Below are positions 1 through 7,303 of a stretch of DNA of 36,767 nucleotides, piece after piece. The notes beneath the pieces were generated by a model that saw only the letters and a list, made by a program, of their open reading frames with translations, was not told where the DNA came from and searched no databases. The translations under genes and the position numbers were made by a program. Position 1 is the stretch's first letter; each line of letters begins with the position of its first letter. Origin of the DNA: JBOGEB01 sp050743125 (GTDB lineage: Bacteria > Actinomycetota > Nitriliruptoria > Euzebyales > Egibacteraceae); the NCBI GenBank assembly GCA_050743125.1, contig JBOGEB010000015.1, forward strand, positions 1 to 36,767, given 5' to 3'.

Positions 1-9
1 TGGGTTCGG

Positions 10-78
10 AACGGTGAGACGTCCGGTGAGCCCTCGTCGGTGACTCCGCGACACCACTCCGGAGAGCTTCGACACATG
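10..78 (-). repeat. 70-bp dispersed element, copy 1 (downstream of efp)
   Basis: This stretch follows the efp stop codon and matches 21081-21150 over its whole length with one or two indels. Both copies share AACGGTGAGACG at one end and TTCGACACATG at the other. On the minus strand it opens with ATGTGTCGA and can be read as a peptide starting MCR, with CR, V, D and GSP at matching places in copy 2; the frame runs off the window edge. Possible pairing of TCCGG with CCGGA here is CCCGG with CCGGG in copy 2, a compensatory change. It may be a leader for the next gene (nusB in relatives, outside the window). I do not know this family. Confidence 0.6.
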
Positions 79-81
79 TTC

Positions 82-639
82 TCAGGCTCGGGAGATGTAG
101 CCGCCCGAGCGCGTGTCGACCTTGATCCGCTCGCCGGTGTTGATGAAGAGCGGCACCTGGACGACCGCGCCGGTCTCGAGCGTCGCGGGTTTCGTCGCGC
201 CGGACACGCGATCGCCCTGGATGCCGGGCTCGGTGTCGGCCACCTCGAGCTCCACGCTGGCGGCGAGGCTCACATCGACGACCTCGCCGCCGTGGAAGAC
301 GAGGTCGATCACGTCGCTCTCCTTGACCCACCGGGTGGCCTCGCCGAGCGCTGCCGAGGGCACGAACGCCTGCTCGAACGTCTCGGTGTCCATAAAGACG
401 TAGGCGTCGCCGTCCCGGTAAAGAAACTGAAGGGGCCGCCGGTTCAGGATCGCCTGCTCGACGTCCTCGCCGGCCCGGAAGGTGCGATCCACGGTCTTCC
501 CACTCTGCACGCCTTTGAGGGTCGTGCGGACGAACGCGCTGCCCTTGCCCGGCTTGACGTGCTGGAAGTAGTCGACACGCCACAGCTCGCCGTCGATCTT
601 CAGCGTCATGCCGTTCTTGAGGTTGTTGGTGGACACCAT
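82..639 (-). CDS. efp: Elongation factor P
   Basis: EF-P binds between the P and E sites of stalled ribosomes and promotes peptide bonds at polyproline stretches. The 185-residue product has the usual three-domain length. The KOW-like N-terminal domain carries the loop HVKPGKGSAF, whose lysine (about residue 32) is the position modified in many bacteria. The C-terminal end has the family signature region ending DTRSGGYISRA. AGGAG lies about 9 nt before the ATG, 20 nt after the pepP stop. It is the last gene seen in the aro-pepP-efp run, the order known from mycobacteria. No modification enzyme is visible in the window. Confidence 0.97.
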   Translation of the reverse strand: MVSTNNLKNGMTLKIDGELWRVDYFQHVKPGKGSAFVRTTLKGVQSGKTVDRTFRAGEDVEQAILNRRPLQFLYRDGDAYVFMDTETFEQAFVPSAALGEATRWVKESDVIDLVFHGGEVVDVSLAASVELEVADTEPGIQGDRVSGATKPATLETGAVVQVPLFINTGERIKVDTRSGGYISRA

Positions 640-659
640 CGGCGAGGGCTCCTAAAGGG

Positions 660-1718
660 CTAGAGGACGACGAGTTCGGTGGTCGCGGTGGTCAGCGCCT
701 GCGGACCTGAGGGCAACACCACCACGACGTCTTCGATGCGCACCCCACCGACGCCCGGGAGGTACACCCCCGGCTCGACGGTCACCGTCATGCGGGCGGT
801 CAGTGTAACAGGGGACCCCCGCGAGAGGATCGGCTGCTCGTGGATCTCGAGGCCGAGCCCGTGCCCGGTCCCGTGCACGAACCGGTCGCCGTGGCCCGCA
901 GCGTCGATGACGTCCCGACAGGCCGCATCGACATCGCCAGCGGTCACACCCGGACGAGCCGCCGCCACCCCCACCGCCTGCGCCTGGCGCACAAGCTCGT
1001 GGACGCGCCGCAGCTCCGGGGCTACGAACCCCAACGCCACCGTCCGCGTCATGTCCGCGCAGTAGCCCCCTACACACGCGCCGAAGTCGATCTTCACGAG
1101 GTCGCCGCGCTCCAGCCTCCGCTCGGCCGGTCGATGATGCGGCCGCGCGCTGTTCGGCCCGGAGGCAAGGATCGTGTCGAACGCGAGGCCCTCAGCGCCC
1201 AGCGCCTCCAGCTCACCACGCAGCCGCCGCGCAGCCTCGACCTCGGTCATGCCAGGCTTCAGCCACCCGAGCAACGCCTCGAACGCCGTGGACGTCACCG
1301 CGCACGCCTGCCGGATCAGCTCCAGCTCCCCGGCGTCCTTGGTCTGCCGGAGCGTCTCCACATGCCGCAGCGTGGGCACGATCCGGTCCTCCCCGAGCTC
1401 CGCAGCCAGCTGGAGCGCCACGTCCCACGATAGGTCGTGGCTCTCGACGCCGAGCCGCCCGCCGCCCAAGCGCCCCGGCAGCCATGCACGCGTCCGGTCG
1501 ACCACCAGCTCGACGTCAGCAGCCTGCGCCGCAGCCTGCTCGGCGTACCGTCCGTCGGTCACGAGCAGGCAGGACCCGTCTGGGCGGACCAGGCAGCTTC
1601 CTGCGCTCCCGGTGAACCCGGTCAGCCAACGCACGTTTACCGGCCGCGTGACGAGCAAGGCGTCCACGCGGGCCTCGCCGAGCCGCTCCCCCAGCCGCAC
1701 CCGTCGCTGCGCGTGCAT
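660..1718 (-). CDS. pepP: M24 family Xaa-Pro aminopeptidase
   Basis: A cytosolic metallopeptidase predicted to remove N-terminal residues preceding proline. The 352-residue protein has a creatinase-type N-terminal domain (about 1-125, with RPVNVRWLTGFTGSAG) and a pita-bread catalytic domain. The expected dinuclear-metal ligands are visible in order: Asp in KIDFGA, Asp in ADMTRT, His in GTGHGLGLEIHE, Glu in VTVEPG and Glu in RIEDV. Its ATG overlaps the aroQ stop in a TGATG arrangement, so the two are probably translationally coupled. M. tuberculosis has the same neighbour order, where the gene is called pepQ. Exact substrate preference, and hence the pepP or pepQ name, cannot be decided from sequence. 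Confidence 0.92.
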   Translation of the reverse strand: MHAQRRVRLGERLGEARVDALLVTRPVNVRWLTGFTGSAGSCLVRPDGSCLLVTDGRYAEQAAAQAADVELVVDRTRAWLPGRLGGGRLGVESHDLSWDVALQLAAELGEDRIVPTLRHVETLRQTKDAGELELIRQACAVTSTAFEALLGWLKPGMTEVEAARRLRGELEALGAEGLAFDTILASGPNSARPHHRPAERRLERGDLVKIDFGACVGGYCADMTRTVALGFVAPELRRVHELVRQAQAVGVAAARPGVTAGDVDAACRDVIDAAGHGDRFVHGTGHGLGLEIHEQPILSRGSPVTLTARMTVTVEPGVYLPGVGGVRIEDVVVVLPSGPQALTTATTELVVL

Positions 1719-2143
1719 CAGCGCGAACCCATGAGGTGCAGCGCCGCTCGGACCGCCAGGCGGTAACCGAACGCGCCGGCGCCGGTGATCGTCACATCGA
1801 CGACGGAACTCACGACGCTGTGGCGCCGGAAGGACTCACGGGCGTGCGTCTGTGACAGATGCACCTCAACCTTCGGCACACCGAGCAGGTCGAGCGCATC
1901 CCGCAGCGCATAGCTGTAGTGCGTGAACGCGCCCGGATTGATCACGACCGCCTCGGTCCCGTCGGTCCGCGCCCGGTGCAGCCGCCGCACCAGCTCCCCT
2001 TCGGACTCGGATTGGAACGCCTCGAGGTCAGGGTGCTCAGCTCGCGCGGCGGCGACGAGGTCGGCGAGCGTACCGGTGCCGTAGACGGCCGGGTCCCGGT
2101 TCCCGAGCTGCGCCAGGTTCGGCCCGTTGACCAGCAGGATCAT
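1718..2143 (-). CDS. aroQ: Type II 3-dehydroquinate dehydratase
   Basis: Converts 3-dehydroquinate to 3-dehydroshikimate in the shikimate pathway. The 141-residue length is normal for the dodecameric type II enzyme. Visible motifs are NGPNLAQLG at the N-terminus, the tyrosine of DPAVYG, NPGAFTHYSYALRDAL with the active-site region, and EVHLSQTHARESFRRHS. The last motif usually reads H-x-SN before the ARE; here Asn is replaced by Gln. The start overlaps the aroB stop (ATGA) and the stop overlaps the pepP start. It is also called aroD in mycobacteria. Confidence 0.95.
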   Translation of the reverse strand: MILLVNGPNLAQLGNRDPAVYGTGTLADLVAAARAEHPDLEAFQSESEGELVRRLHRARTDGTEAVVINPGAFTHYSYALRDALDLLGVPKVEVHLSQTHARESFRRHSVVSSVVDVTITGAGAFGYRLAVRAALHLMGSR

Positions 2144-3273
2144 GCGAGCGACCGCAGGGTCTCATCGACGAGGCGGGGATCGGGTTGGTCGACGATCATC
2201 GCCACGCCGGGCCGGCGGCAGAGGACGAACCGAACCCCCCCACGGGCCTTCTTGTCCCTGGCGAGCAGGTCCCAGACGCGCGCCGGGTCGAGGCGGAGCC
2301 CACCGGTCGGCAGGCCGACCCCACGCAACAGCGTCACCGTGCGGTCAGCGAGTCCGGGCTCGGTGACGCCGAGCCGCTCCCCCAGCCGAGCGGCGAAGAC
2401 CATCCCGAACGCGACCGCCTCTCCGTGCCGGTACACCCGGTACCCGGTGAGCGCCTCGATCGCATGGCCGACGGTGTGGCCGTAGTTGAGCAGCGCGCGC
2501 TCGCCGGACTCTCGCTCGTCGGCTTCGACGACGCGGGCTTTCACCGCGACGCCACGGCGGACGATCTCGGTGAGAAGCACGGTGTCACCGGCGACCGCCT
2601 CGTCGGGGCAGGACTCGAGCAGCTCGAGGACCGCGGGGTCGGCGATGAACCCGTACTTCGCGACCTCACCGAGGCCAGCCCGGCGCTCCCGGATCGGCAG
2701 GCTTGCGAGCGTCGCGGTGTCCGCGACGACGCCGATCGGCTGATGGAACGCGCCGACAAGGTTCTTGCCCTCGGGCAGGTTCACCGCGGTCTTCCCGCCG
2801 ATCGCGGCATCCACCTGGGCGAGCAGCGTGGTCGGCACCTGGACGAGCGCGACCCCGCGGTTCCAGGTGGCAGCGGCGAAGCCGGCGAGGTCGCCGACAA
2901 CCCCGCCGCCCAGCGCGACGACCACGTCGTTGCGGCCGAGCGGCATCGCCGCGAGCCGATGGTAGAGGCTCGCGAGCACGTCGAGGCTCTTCGCCTCCTC
3001 GCCGTCGGGCACGGTGATGAGCTCGACCGCGAGCCCGGCGGCCTCGAGTGCCTGCCGCACCCGCGCGGCGTAGCGCACGCCAACGGGGGCGCAGGTGACC
3101 AGCGCGGCGCGCCGGGCGTACGGGGGCGGCGCCACGTGGACGCAGAGCTCGTCGAGCAGGTCGGCGCCCACGACGACCTCGTACGGCCTGCCTGGAATCG
3201 GCACCGGGATGCGCTGGGGTGAGGGTGCCGCTGGCAGGTCGACGCCTGGAGGGTAGGAATCTGAAGAGGTCAT
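2140..3273 (-). CDS. aroB: 3-dehydroquinate synthase
   Basis: Cyclises DAHP to 3-dehydroquinate using NAD and a divalent metal. The 377 residues include the NAD-binding GGGVVGDLAGFAA segment, the long substrate and nucleotide segment with VPTTLLAQVDAAIGGKT, and the metal-binding region: Glu in LGEVAKYGFI, His in NYGHTVGHAIE and His in HGEAVAFGM. The first 25 or so residues (rich in Ser and Pro) are not conserved, so the true start could be slightly internal. The ATG overlaps the aroK stop (ATGA). It sits in the usual actinobacterial aroC-aroK-aroB-aroQ order, implying one transcript. Confidence 0.96.
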   Translation of the reverse strand: MTSSDSYPPGVDLPAAPSPQRIPVPIPGRPYEVVVGADLLDELCVHVAPPPYARRAALVTCAPVGVRYAARVRQALEAAGLAVELITVPDGEEAKSLDVLASLYHRLAAMPLGRNDVVVALGGGVVGDLAGFAAATWNRGVALVQVPTTLLAQVDAAIGGKTAVNLPEGKNLVGAFHQPIGVVADTATLASLPIRERRAGLGEVAKYGFIADPAVLELLESCPDEAVAGDTVLLTEIVRRGVAVKARVVEADERESGERALLNYGHTVGHAIEALTGYRVYRHGEAVAFGMVFAARLGERLGVTEPGLADRTVTLLRGVGLPTGGLRLDPARVWDLLARDKKARGGVRFVLCRRPGVAMIVDQPDPRLVDETLRSLA

Positions 3274-3839
3274 GGCTTCCGCTCGTCGCTCGTGAGAAGC
3301 CCAGGCTGGGCACGGGCCCAGGCGAGGACGGCGTCGGCCACCTTCTGGGGAGTACGCCCGGTCGTGTCGATGGTGTGAGCGGCCGCCCGCCGGTAGGCGC
3401 CACCGCGCTGCGTACGGACCTGCGCGAGGCGTGCGGCGAGGTCCGCGGCGCCGGCGAGCAGCGGCCGGCTGTCCTCATCCTCCGCAACCCGCTGGGCGAG
3501 CACCTCCGGCGGGGCGTCGAGAAGGACGAGATCGCCGGTGGCGCGCAGGCTCGTGACGTTCGCCGGATCGACGACCGCGCCGCCGCCGACCGCGATGACC
3601 TGGCCACGCAAGGCCGAGGCCCGCCGGATCGCAGCGGCCTCTCGGACGCGGAACCCGCGCTCGCCTTGGTTGGCAAAGATCTCAGGGATCGGCTTGTGGG
3701 CCTCGGCCTCGACGAGCGCGTCGGTGTCGATGAACCCGCGGTCCAGCCGGGCGGCGACAAGTTGCCCAACGACGGTCTTGCCCGCGCCCATCATCCCGAT
3801 GAGCACGAGGTTACGGCCAGGCGTGAGGACGCTGCTCAC
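3270..3839 (-). CDS. aroK: Shikimate kinase
   Basis: Phosphorylates shikimate at the 3-hydroxyl with ATP. The 189-residue P-loop kinase has Walker A GMMGAGKT at residues 15-22, the FIDTD shikimate-binding motif near 36-40, the GGGAVVD segment near 85-90 and a lid arginine in DSRPLL. It starts with GTG in a GTGA overlap with the aroC stop, and its stop overlaps the aroB start, so expression is presumably coupled along the aro operon. The C-terminal 15-20 residues are poorly conserved. Confidence 0.95.
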   Translation of the reverse strand: MSSVLTPGRNLVLIGMMGAGKTVVGQLVAARLDRGFIDTDALVEAEAHKPIPEIFANQGERGFRVREAAAIRRASALRGQVIAVGGGAVVDPANVTSLRATGDLVLLDAPPEVLAQRVAEDEDSRPLLAGAADLAARLAQVRTQRGGAYRRAAAHTIDTTGRTPQKVADAVLAWARAQPGLLTSDERKP

Positions 3840-5053
3840 TTGCTTGGTGCGGAGCTTCTCGGCGGGCGCGGGCGGCCAGTCGTGGCGCAGTAGGCGGTGA
3901 GATTGCGCTGCACCTCGTCGAGGCTGTCGCCGCCGGTCTTCTCGAGCAGCGCGTCAGCGAGGCACAGCGCCACGACGGCCTCGGCGACGACCGCCGCGCG
4001 GGGCACCGCGCAGACATCGGAACGCTGCTGGATCGCCTCAGCGGGCTCGCCGGTGCGGACATCGACGGTGGCGAGCGGGCGGGTGAGGCTCGACAGCGGC
4101 TTCATCGCGCCGCGGACCCGCAGAGTCTCACCGGTGGTCATGCCGCCTTCGAGCCCGCCAGCGCGGCCCGTGCGGCGCGCCAGCCGCCCGTCAGCGCCGA
4201 GCACGATCTCGTCGTGCGCCTTCGAGCCGGGCACCTCCGCGGTGTGAAAACCGTCGCCGACCTGGACGCCCTTGAACGCCTGGATGCTCATCACCGCGGC
4301 GGCGAGGCGGGTGTCGAGCTTGCGGTCCCAGTGAACATGGCTGCCCAGGCCGGGCACCAAGCCGTAGGCGAGCACCTCGACGACACCTCCAAGCGTGTCA
4401 CGCTCGGCCCTGGCCCGGTCGATCCGCTCCTGCATCCGCGCGCTCGCGTCGGGGTCGAGGCAGCGAACAGGATCGGCGTCGACCGCGTCGAGGTCGGCGG
4501 GGCCGGGAACGGACGCCTCCTCGGGGACCCCGACCTCACCGATCCGCACGACGTGGGAGACGATTTGCACGCCGACCTGGTCGAGCAACGACCGCGCGAA
4601 ATACGCGAGCGCGACCCTGGCCGCAGTCTCGCGGGCGCTCGCCCGCTCCAGGACGTTGCGGGCGTCGTCGAAGTCGTACTTCTGCATCCCTGCCAGGTCG
4701 GCGTGGCCCGGCCGCGGGCGGGTGAGCGGCGCTCCGCGCCCGGTCGACTCCACTGCATCTGGGTCAGTGGGCTCCTCGACGCTCATCGCTCGCGTCCACT
4801 TCGGCCACTCCGTGTTCTGGATCACGACCGCCACAGGCGAGCCGATCGTGCGGCCGTGCCGGACTCCGCCGAGGATCTCCAGCTGGTCAGCCTCGAAGTC
4901 CATCCGCGGGCCGCCGCCATGCCCCAACCGGCGGCGGGCGAGCTGCCGCTCGAGCTCCTCCAGCCGCACGGGCACACCGGCTGGCAGCCCCTCGAGGATG
5001 CCAACAAGCGCGGGGCCGTGAGACTCGCCCGCGGTCAGGTAGCGCAACACCAT
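3836..5053 (-). CDS. aroC: Chorismate synthase
   Basis: Last common step of the shikimate pathway: EPSP to chorismate, requiring reduced FMN. The 405-residue product starts MVLRYLTAGESHGPA and has the family motifs RPRPGHADLAGMQKYDFDDARNVLERASARE split over its first third and the QRSDVCAVPRAAVVAEA region near the C-terminus, including the conserved His and Arg residues. Length is typical of actinobacterial homologues. The last 15 residues (Arg, Pro and Ser rich) are variable. It is the first gene of the tightly overlapped aroC-K-B-Q-pepP run and lies 78 nt after the BldC-like gene. Confidence 0.97.
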   Translation of the reverse strand: MVLRYLTAGESHGPALVGILEGLPAGVPVRLEELERQLARRRLGHGGGPRMDFEADQLEILGGVRHGRTIGSPVAVVIQNTEWPKWTRAMSVEEPTDPDAVESTGRGAPLTRPRPGHADLAGMQKYDFDDARNVLERASARETAARVALAYFARSLLDQVGVQIVSHVVRIGEVGVPEEASVPGPADLDAVDADPVRCLDPDASARMQERIDRARAERDTLGGVVEVLAYGLVPGLGSHVHWDRKLDTRLAAAVMSIQAFKGVQVGDGFHTAEVPGSKAHDEIVLGADGRLARRTGRAGGLEGGMTTGETLRVRGAMKPLSSLTRPLATVDVRTGEPAEAIQQRSDVCAVPRAAVVAEAVVALCLADALLEKTGGDSLDEVQRNLTAYCATTGRPRPPRSSAPSK

Positions 5054-5131
5054 GGTGCGGGTGAGGCTACCGCCTCCGCGCTGATCCAGCGGGTCGCCCG
5101 CGCACGTTGTGCGTTCGACGGGTTGTGAGCG

Positions 5132-5335
5132 CTAAGCTTGTGATTCCCTTCGGCCGGTGCGGGAGGCGTCGAGGTACTCCCCGAGGTCCACATCGCGGAT
5201 CCGGTAGTTCTTGCCCACCCGGATCGCGGGCAGGTGCCCCGCTTTGATCAACCGGTACACGGTCATGTTCGAAACCCGCATGTGCTCGGCCACCTCAGCC
5301 ACCGTCCAGAGTCGGCTCTCGTCGATTGGCGTCAT
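5132..5335 (-). CDS. BldC-like helix-turn-helix DNA-binding protein
   Basis: A 67-residue protein that is almost entirely one excisionase/MerR-type winged helix-turn-helix (WTVAEVAEHMRVSNMTVYRLIKAG, then the wing IRVGKNYRI). Stand-alone proteins of this size in actinobacteria belong to the BldC group, which bind DNA cooperatively and regulate development or transcription. The start was chosen because GGAGGAG lies 6 nt before this ATG; a 48-residue upstream extension is low-complexity and unlikely to be translated. Its targets cannot be deduced. The neighbouring aro genes may simply be co-transcribed. Confidence 0.85.
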   Translation of the reverse strand: MTPIDESRLWTVAEVAEHMRVSNMTVYRLIKAGHLPAIRVGKNYRIRDVDLGEYLDASRTGRRESQA

Positions 5336-5423
5336 CGCGTTCTCCTCCACACCGGCCGGAGCCGGGCTCCCCTCACTCACGTCCCCTCGCCGGTCACTCC
5401 GGCCGGACTCACTCACGATTGCG

Positions 5424-5439
5424 CTCCCCCTAGGGGTAG
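5424..5439. promoter_or_regulatory. 16-bp near-perfect palindrome upstream of the BldC-like gene
   Basis: The sequence CTCCCCCTAGGGGTAG is a palindrome with one mismatch, about 90 nt upstream of the BldC-like start. C-tract/TAGG/G-tract palindromes of this sort resemble operators of CsoR/RcnR-family regulators. No such regulator is in the window, so the assignment is only a resemblance. Confidence 0.3.
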
Positions 5440-5447
5440 TCCGCCTC

Positions 5448-5585
5448 GGAAGTTCCGTGCATTCGGCAGCGCATCCCACGCCCGGGCCTCGCCACGTTGC
5501 TTCGTCGCTTGAGGAGCGCCGCTACGCGTCGCTCCCCACGCCTCGCGAGGCAGGCGCAGACCGCAGCCTCGGTGCAGGAACTTCC
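5448..5585. repeat. MITE-like palindromic repeat, copy R1
   Basis: A 138-bp element within the 390-nt gap between the BldC-like gene and aroE. It begins GGAAGTTCCGTGCA and ends with the inverted TGCAGGAACTTCC. Internal blocks (GCATCCC, CTCGC then CGTTGC, and GGCGCAG near the far end) match the reverse complement of the 138-bp element at 23498-23635 in the same order. The rest of the gap (5586-5725) holds an AT-richer stretch around 5640-5665 but no recognisable gene or RNA. Confidence 0.6.
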
Positions 5586-5725
5586 TCGGGCCACAGGTTC
5601 GCAACAGTCAACTCATCTTGAACATCAGCCACAGCCACGGTCAAGAAAAGCGGCAAAATACATGGGGACAACTCCAGGCATGTGGTGCGCTGACACGGGC
5701 GGAATACCGCACGTATCCAGCCGCT

Positions 5726-6589
5726 TCAGCGCCGCAGGGCGCTCGCGGCGGCCGCCCGCATCACCTTGATTGGCGGCGCAAGGCCGGTCCAGCGGGTGAA
5801 CGCAAGCCCGGCTTGGGCGACGAGCATCCCCAGCCCGTCGAACGCCGCGGCGCCGCGGGCACGCGCGGCGGCAAGGAACGGCGTGTCGACCGGCCCGTAG
5901 ACGAGGTCCAGCGCCACCTGGCCGGGGCCAAGCGCCATCAGATGGTCGGGCAGCGGCTCGCCATGAAGGCCGAGCGGCGTCGCGTTGATCACGCACCGCG
6001 GCGGCTCGTCCGCCGTGGCGCGGCTCGCGCCGCAGCTCGCGGCGAGGTCGGCGACCACTCGCGCCGCCTCCGCGCGCCGGGCCTCGACCCGCACCCTCGC
6101 GCCGATTCGGCCGAGGGCAACCGCCGCCGCTCTCGCCGCGCCGCCCGCGCCGAAGAGCAACACGGGGTCGCCGGCCTCGAGGTGGACGTCGGCCTCGAGC
6201 ACCGCCTGAAGCCCCCGGGCGTCGGTGTTGTCGGCGATCAGGTCGCCGCCGCCACGCAACCCCTGTGTCCGAAGATCCGGTGTCCGAAAATCCGTTCTCC
6301 AAAATAAGGTGTTCGCCGCGCCGATCAGCTCCGCCTCGGGCGTGCGCCCGTCCGCTTGCTCCCAGACCGCGCGCTTGTGCGGCACCGTAACGTTCGCGCC
6401 GAGTGCCCCCAGCGCCCGCAGCCCAGCCACCGCCGCAGCCACCGCAGCGGGGGCGACGTCAAACGCGACGTAGACGGCGTCGACCCCCGCAGCCGCGAAC
6501 GCCGCGTTGTGGATCTGCGGCGACACACTGTGCGCGACAGGGTGGCCGAGCAGGCACACAAGATCGGTGGAGGCGACTGGGAGGCGCAT
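5726..6589 (-). CDS. aroE: Shikimate dehydrogenase
   Basis: Reduces 3-dehydroshikimate to shikimate with NADPH. The 287-residue protein has the shikimate-binding N-terminal domain (LGHPVAHSVSPQIHNAAF and the catalytic lysine in NVTVPHK), IGAANT, the DNTDARG Asp, the dinucleotide-binding GAGGAARA, INATPLG and the C-terminal DGLGMLVAQA. Between AANT and DNTDA it has an extra loop of about 10 residues (WRTDFRTPDLRTQGLRGG) made by a 15-bp tandem repeat. ATG at 6589 is chosen because GGGAG lies 7 nt upstream; a TTG 18 nt further out is possible. It is separated from the other aro genes, as in M. tuberculosis. Confidence 0.94.
   Translation of the reverse strand: MRLPVASTDLVCLLGHPVAHSVSPQIHNAAFAAAGVDAVYVAFDVAPAAVAAAVAGLRALGALGANVTVPHKRAVWEQADGRTPEAELIGAANTLFWRTDFRTPDLRTQGLRGGGDLIADNTDARGLQAVLEADVHLEAGDPVLLFGAGGAARAAAVALGRIGARVRVEARRAEAARVVADLAASCGASRATADEPPRCVINATPLGLHGEPLPDHLMALGPGQVALDLVYGPVDTPFLAAARARGAAAFDGLGMLVAQAGLAFTRWTGLAPPIKVMRAAAASALRR
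6266..6295 (-). repeat. 15-bp tandem duplication inside aroE
   Basis: Two adjacent 15-bp units, TGTCCGAAGATCCGG and TGTCCGAAAATCCGT (13 of 15 identical), encode the repeated RTDF/RTPDL part of an extra AroE loop. The stretch is lower in GC than the gene around it. The period is a multiple of three, so the frame is kept. Confidence 0.8.
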
Positions 6590-6683
6590 ACGGAGGCTCC
6601 CTTTCAAATATTGGCAGCTTCTCCAGAGAGTTCCTCCAAACGTAAGCCAGGCTGAGCGAGGGCCTCAAGCCTACTGTGCAGGA

Positions 6684-6718
6684 TTACCCGAATCGGGATG
6701 AACATTGCACCATGCAAC
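6684..6718. promoter_or_regulatory. Two adjacent small palindromes upstream of aroE
   Basis: CCCGAATCGGG (5-bp arms, 1-nt centre) and TTGCACCATGCAA (5-bp arms, 3-nt centre) lie next to each other about 100-125 nt upstream of the aroE start, in the 325-nt divergent gap between aroE and the RTX-repeat gene. Their spacing and symmetry suggest operator sites. No regulator can be assigned. The rest of 6590-6914 contains a TTGACA hexamer at 6791-6796 and G/C-rich possible hairpins, but no gene I can support. Confidence 0.35.
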
Positions 6719-6790
6719 GTGACCCTCAGTGCGTGTCTGAAAACTGTTTCGGGGGAATACTTCTCAAACACGCCCTTACGTTTTTACCTA

Positions 6791-6819
6791 TTGACAACCT
6801 CTCGCAGGCGAAGCACGCT
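6791..6819 (+). promoter_or_regulatory. Possible promoter of the RTX-repeat gene
   Basis: A perfect -35 hexamer TTGACA at 6791-6796 is followed, after 17 nt, by CACGCT, which is a poor -10. The location, about 95 nt before the start codon in a divergent gap, is sensible, but the -10 mismatch keeps confidence low. Confidence 0.25.
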
Positions 6820-6914
6820 GAAGGCTCACCGGCCGGCCCGGGGACGGTCGTGCGGGAAGCTCTTGCGGGAAACCCTGGGCTGGCGCTGACCTTTCAGAAG
6901 GAGGGCACTCGTCT

Positions 6915-7247
6915 ATGACATCCCTGTACACGCGTTCACACGCATTGCGACCGCGCCTCCGGGTGGCGCTCGGCACCGCGCTCGCACTGATCGTGCTCTT
7001 CCCCGCCGCTGCGCTGGCGGGCAACTTCGTCGGCGGTCTCGGCCCTGACGTGATCAACGGCACCGCTGAGGCCGACAACATCGTGGGCCTGAGCGGCAAC
7101 GACACGATCAACGCCAAGGGCGGCGACGACAACATCTACGGCGGCGCCGGCGACGACGTCATCAACTGCGGAGCGGGCGCGAATGACCGAGCAGTAGGAG
7201 GCCCAGGCGCCGACACGTTCAGCGGCTGCGAAACCTTCGTGCAGTAG
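6915..7247 (+). CDS. Small secreted RTX (hemolysin-type calcium-binding) repeat protein
   Basis: A 110-residue protein with a signal peptide (basic start, hydrophobic LGTALALIVLFPAAALA, probable cleavage after ALA near residue 35). The mature part is almost wholly glycine/aspartate nonapeptide repeats of the GGxGxDxxx type (GGLGPDVI, GLSGNDTI, GGDDNI, GGAGDDVI, GGPGADTF), which in RTX proteins form a calcium-stabilised beta-roll outside the cell. Two cysteines (INCGAG, SGCETF) could pair. AGGAGGG precedes the ATG. It has no catalytic domain and no type I secretion genes nearby. It is the only plus-strand gene in the first 12 kb. Function unknown. Confidence 0.85.
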   Translation: MTSLYTRSHALRPRLRVALGTALALIVLFPAAALAGNFVGGLGPDVINGTAEADNIVGLSGNDTINAKGGDDNIYGGAGDDVINCGAGANDRAVGGPGADTFSGCETFVQ

Positions 7248-7258
7248 CAGGACGCCCT

Positions 7259-7303
7259 GAGATCCGCCGTAGCCGGAGGTCAGCCACCAGCTCGGCGGAT
7301 CTC
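7259..7303. terminator. Bidirectional hairpin terminator between the RTX gene and mltG
   Basis: GAGATCCGCCG at 7259-7269 pairs perfectly with CGGCGGATCTC at 7293-7303 (11-bp stem, 23-nt loop). It lies 11 nt after the plus-strand RTX gene and includes the last codons of the convergent mltG. No long U tract follows on either side, which is common for high-GC actinobacterial terminators. Confidence 0.7.

Noticed and set aside
6825..6914. Riboswitch (cyclic di-AMP type) before the RTX gene
   Set aside because: The leader is G/C-rich and can form hairpins, but I could not match the conserved core of any riboswitch class.
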